From positions 1 to 7,362 of the forward strand of contig JAFUUM010000037.1 of assembly GCA_017477805.1 (NCBI GenBank): a stretch of DNA of 7,362 bases. The letters run 5' to 3'. Numbering within the stretch: position 1 is the stretch's first letter; each line of letters opens with the position of its first letter. The notes below the pieces were generated by a model, which ran no database searches, was not told the origin of the DNA, and saw only the letters and a program-made list of their open reading frames with translations. The position numbers were made by a program, and so were the translations under genes. The stretch comes from Lachnospiraceae bacterium. GTDB lineage: Bacteria; Bacillota; Clostridia; Lachnospirales; Lachnospiraceae. This document shows positions 6,689 to 7,362 of this stretch, one piece after another.

Positions 6689-6720
6689 CGAGAACGGTCT
6701 TTTTGGAAAGGAGGTTTAAC

Positions 6721-6834
6721 ATGAAGGTTAGATCATCAGTAAAACCCATTTGCGAAAAGTGCAAAGTTATTAAGAGAAAAGGAAAAATCAGAATTATCTG
6801 TGAAAATCCCAAGCATAAACAGGTTCAGGGTTAA
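6721..6834 (+). CDS. rpmJ: 50S ribosomal protein L36, zinc-binding form
   Basis: The frame from ATG 6721 reads MKVRSSVKPICEKCKVIKRK, then GKIRIICENPKHKQVQG, and ends at TAA 6832-6834. That is 37 aa, the standard length of L36, the smallest bacterial ribosomal protein, which binds 23S rRNA in the large subunit. The zinc ligands C11, C14, C27 and H32 are all present, so this is the zinc-dependent form. A very strong SD, AAAGGAGGT (6707-6715), precedes the start. It lies between infA and rpsM, the normal order. Confidence 0.97.
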   Translation: MKVRSSVKPICEKCKVIKRKGKIRIICENPKHKQVQG

Positions 6835-6857
6835 TCTACTTGTATAGATTACTTTTT
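6832..6857 (+). terminator. Weak terminator-like hairpin at the end of rpmJ
   Basis: TAATCTA (6832-6838, which includes the rpmJ stop codon) is a perfect inverted repeat of TAGATTA (6845-6851) around a six-base loop. It is followed by CTTTTT (6852-6857). The architecture is that of an intrinsic terminator. However, the stem has only one G-C pair, so it would be weak and might give partial termination or attenuation before rpsM. Confidence 0.35.
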
Positions 6858-6980
6858 GAAACCGCTTAGCGGAAAGATCGGTAGTTTCGATTGGATCGTG
6901 TTCTTACTATATTTAAGGACGATCCCATTCAATTAGTAGCGTGCACAACGCAGCACATCACATTATTTAGGAGGAAGAAA
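6835..6980 (+). promoter_or_regulatory. 146-base structured gap before rpsM, candidate alpha-operon leader
   Basis: No gene is supported here, and inverted repeats cover most of the gap. CCGC/GCGG (6862-6865/6869-6872) forms a small hairpin that competes with GAAAC/GTTTC (6858-6862/6884-6888). The best stem is GATCGT/ACGATC (6894-6899/6919-6924), extended inward by TCTT/AAGG (6902-6905/6915-6918, one wobble). ATTG/CAAT (6890-6893/6930-6933) could extend it outward. GCGT/ACGC (6939-6942/6948-6951) competes with GTGC/GCAC (6941-6944/6953-6956). CTACT (6836-6840) could pair with AGTAG (6935-6939) and close the whole element. In other bacteria the alpha operon or rpsD is controlled by S4 binding to a leader; a similar role here is inference only. 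Confidence 0.4.
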
Positions 6981-7349
6981 ATGGCTCGTATTGCAGGAGT
7001 AGATTTACCCAGAGACAAACGTGTCGAAATCGGACTCACCTATATCTATGGTATCGGTAGAGTCAGCTCAAATAAGATCCTGGAGGCGGCAAAGGTTAAC
7101 CCTGATACCCGCTGCAGAGATCTGACAGACGACGAAGTTAAGGCGATCAGTGAAGTGATCGACAATGAATTCGTTGTAGAGGGTGACCTCAGAAGAGAAG
7201 TTACCCTGAACATCAAGAGACTTCAGGAGATCGGATGCTATCGCGGTATCCGTCACAGAAAGGGACTTCCTGTTCGCGGACAGAAGACAAAGACCAACGC
7301 AAGAACTCGTAAAGGTCCCAAGAAGACAGTAGCAAACAAGAAGAAGTAA
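6981..7349 (+). CDS. rpsM: 30S ribosomal protein S13
   Basis: The product is 122 aa, normal for bacterial S13. S13 lies in the head of the small subunit, contacts P-site tRNA through its tail and forms bridges to L5 of the large subunit. The N-terminus MARIAGVDLPRDKRVEIGLT and the helix-two-turn-helix region (YIYGIGRVSSNKIL, 21-34) are canonical. The signature block is at about 91-112 (RHRKGLPVRGQKTKTNAR and onward), with a basic tail ending KKTVANKKK. The AGGAGG at 6969-6974, six bases before ATG 6981, fixes the start; a longer reading from TTG 6891 is not credible. It is the first gene of the alpha operon, and rpsK is expected just beyond the window. Confidence 0.98.
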   Translation: MARIAGVDLPRDKRVEIGLTYIYGIGRVSSNKILEAAKVNPDTRCRDLTDDEVKAISEVIDNEFVVEGDLRREVTLNIKRLQEIGCYRGIRHRKGLPVRGQKTKTNARTRKGPKKTVANKKK

Positions 7350-7362
7350 GACGTGCATACAG

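Noticed and set aside
6432..6812. Minus-strand open frame of 126 codons across infA and rpmJ
   Set aside because: It is antisense to infA and rpmJ, both clearly identified, and has no recognisable domain.
6885..6913. Possible promoter TTTCGA-17-TATATT upstream of rpsM
   Set aside because: The -35 matches only three of six consensus bases and there is no extended -10. It is too weak to list as a feature, though a start near 6920 in mapping data would revive it.
6891..6980. In-frame upstream extension of rpsM by 30 codons from a TTG
   Set aside because: The AGGAGG at 6969-6974 and the canonical S13 N-terminus fix the start at ATG 6981. The extension has no ribosome binding site and its sequence is unlike S13; it falls in the structured gap.

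Overview
The window is a stretch of the conserved S10-spc-alpha ribosomal protein gene cluster. Every gene lies on the + strand. The gene content and protein sequences point to a Gram-positive Clostridia bacterium, most likely Lachnospiraceae. The evidence is a zinc-type (four-cysteine) S14, adenylate kinase with a zinc-binding lid, a small KOW-domain gene just before infA, moderate GC content, and strong AGGAGG-type ribosome binding sites before almost every gene. The family-level assignment is inference from these traits, not from a database search.

Layout. Positions 1-43 hold the last codons of rpsQ (S17). Positions 75-4127 carry a tight run of ten ribosomal protein genes: rplN, rplX, rplE, rpsN, rpsH, rplF, rplR, rpsE, rpmD and rplO. 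The gaps between them are only 4 to 34 bases. secY follows with a one-base stop/start overlap (TAATG). An 85-base gap with a strong GC-rich hairpin separates secY from adk. A small KOW-domain gene comes 14 bases after adk and overlaps infA by 14 bases. A 64-base gap containing a good sigma-A-like promoter precedes rpmJ (L36). A 146-base gap rich in inverted repeats then precedes rpsM (S13), which ends 13 bases before the window does. rpsK would be expected next.

How the genes work together. Most products are structural proteins of the two ribosomal subunits. SecY is the membrane channel through which many newly made proteins are exported. Adk balances adenine nucleotides, and IF1 acts in translation initiation. 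The cluster therefore couples ribosome building, translation start, protein export and energy charge.

I see no novel system, mobile element, CRISPR array, tRNA or rRNA here. The points worth a second look are non-coding or about gene order: the absence of map (methionine aminopeptidase) between adk and infA, the hairpin after secY, the internal promoter before rpmJ, and the structured gap before rpsM, which could be a regulatory leader of the alpha operon.
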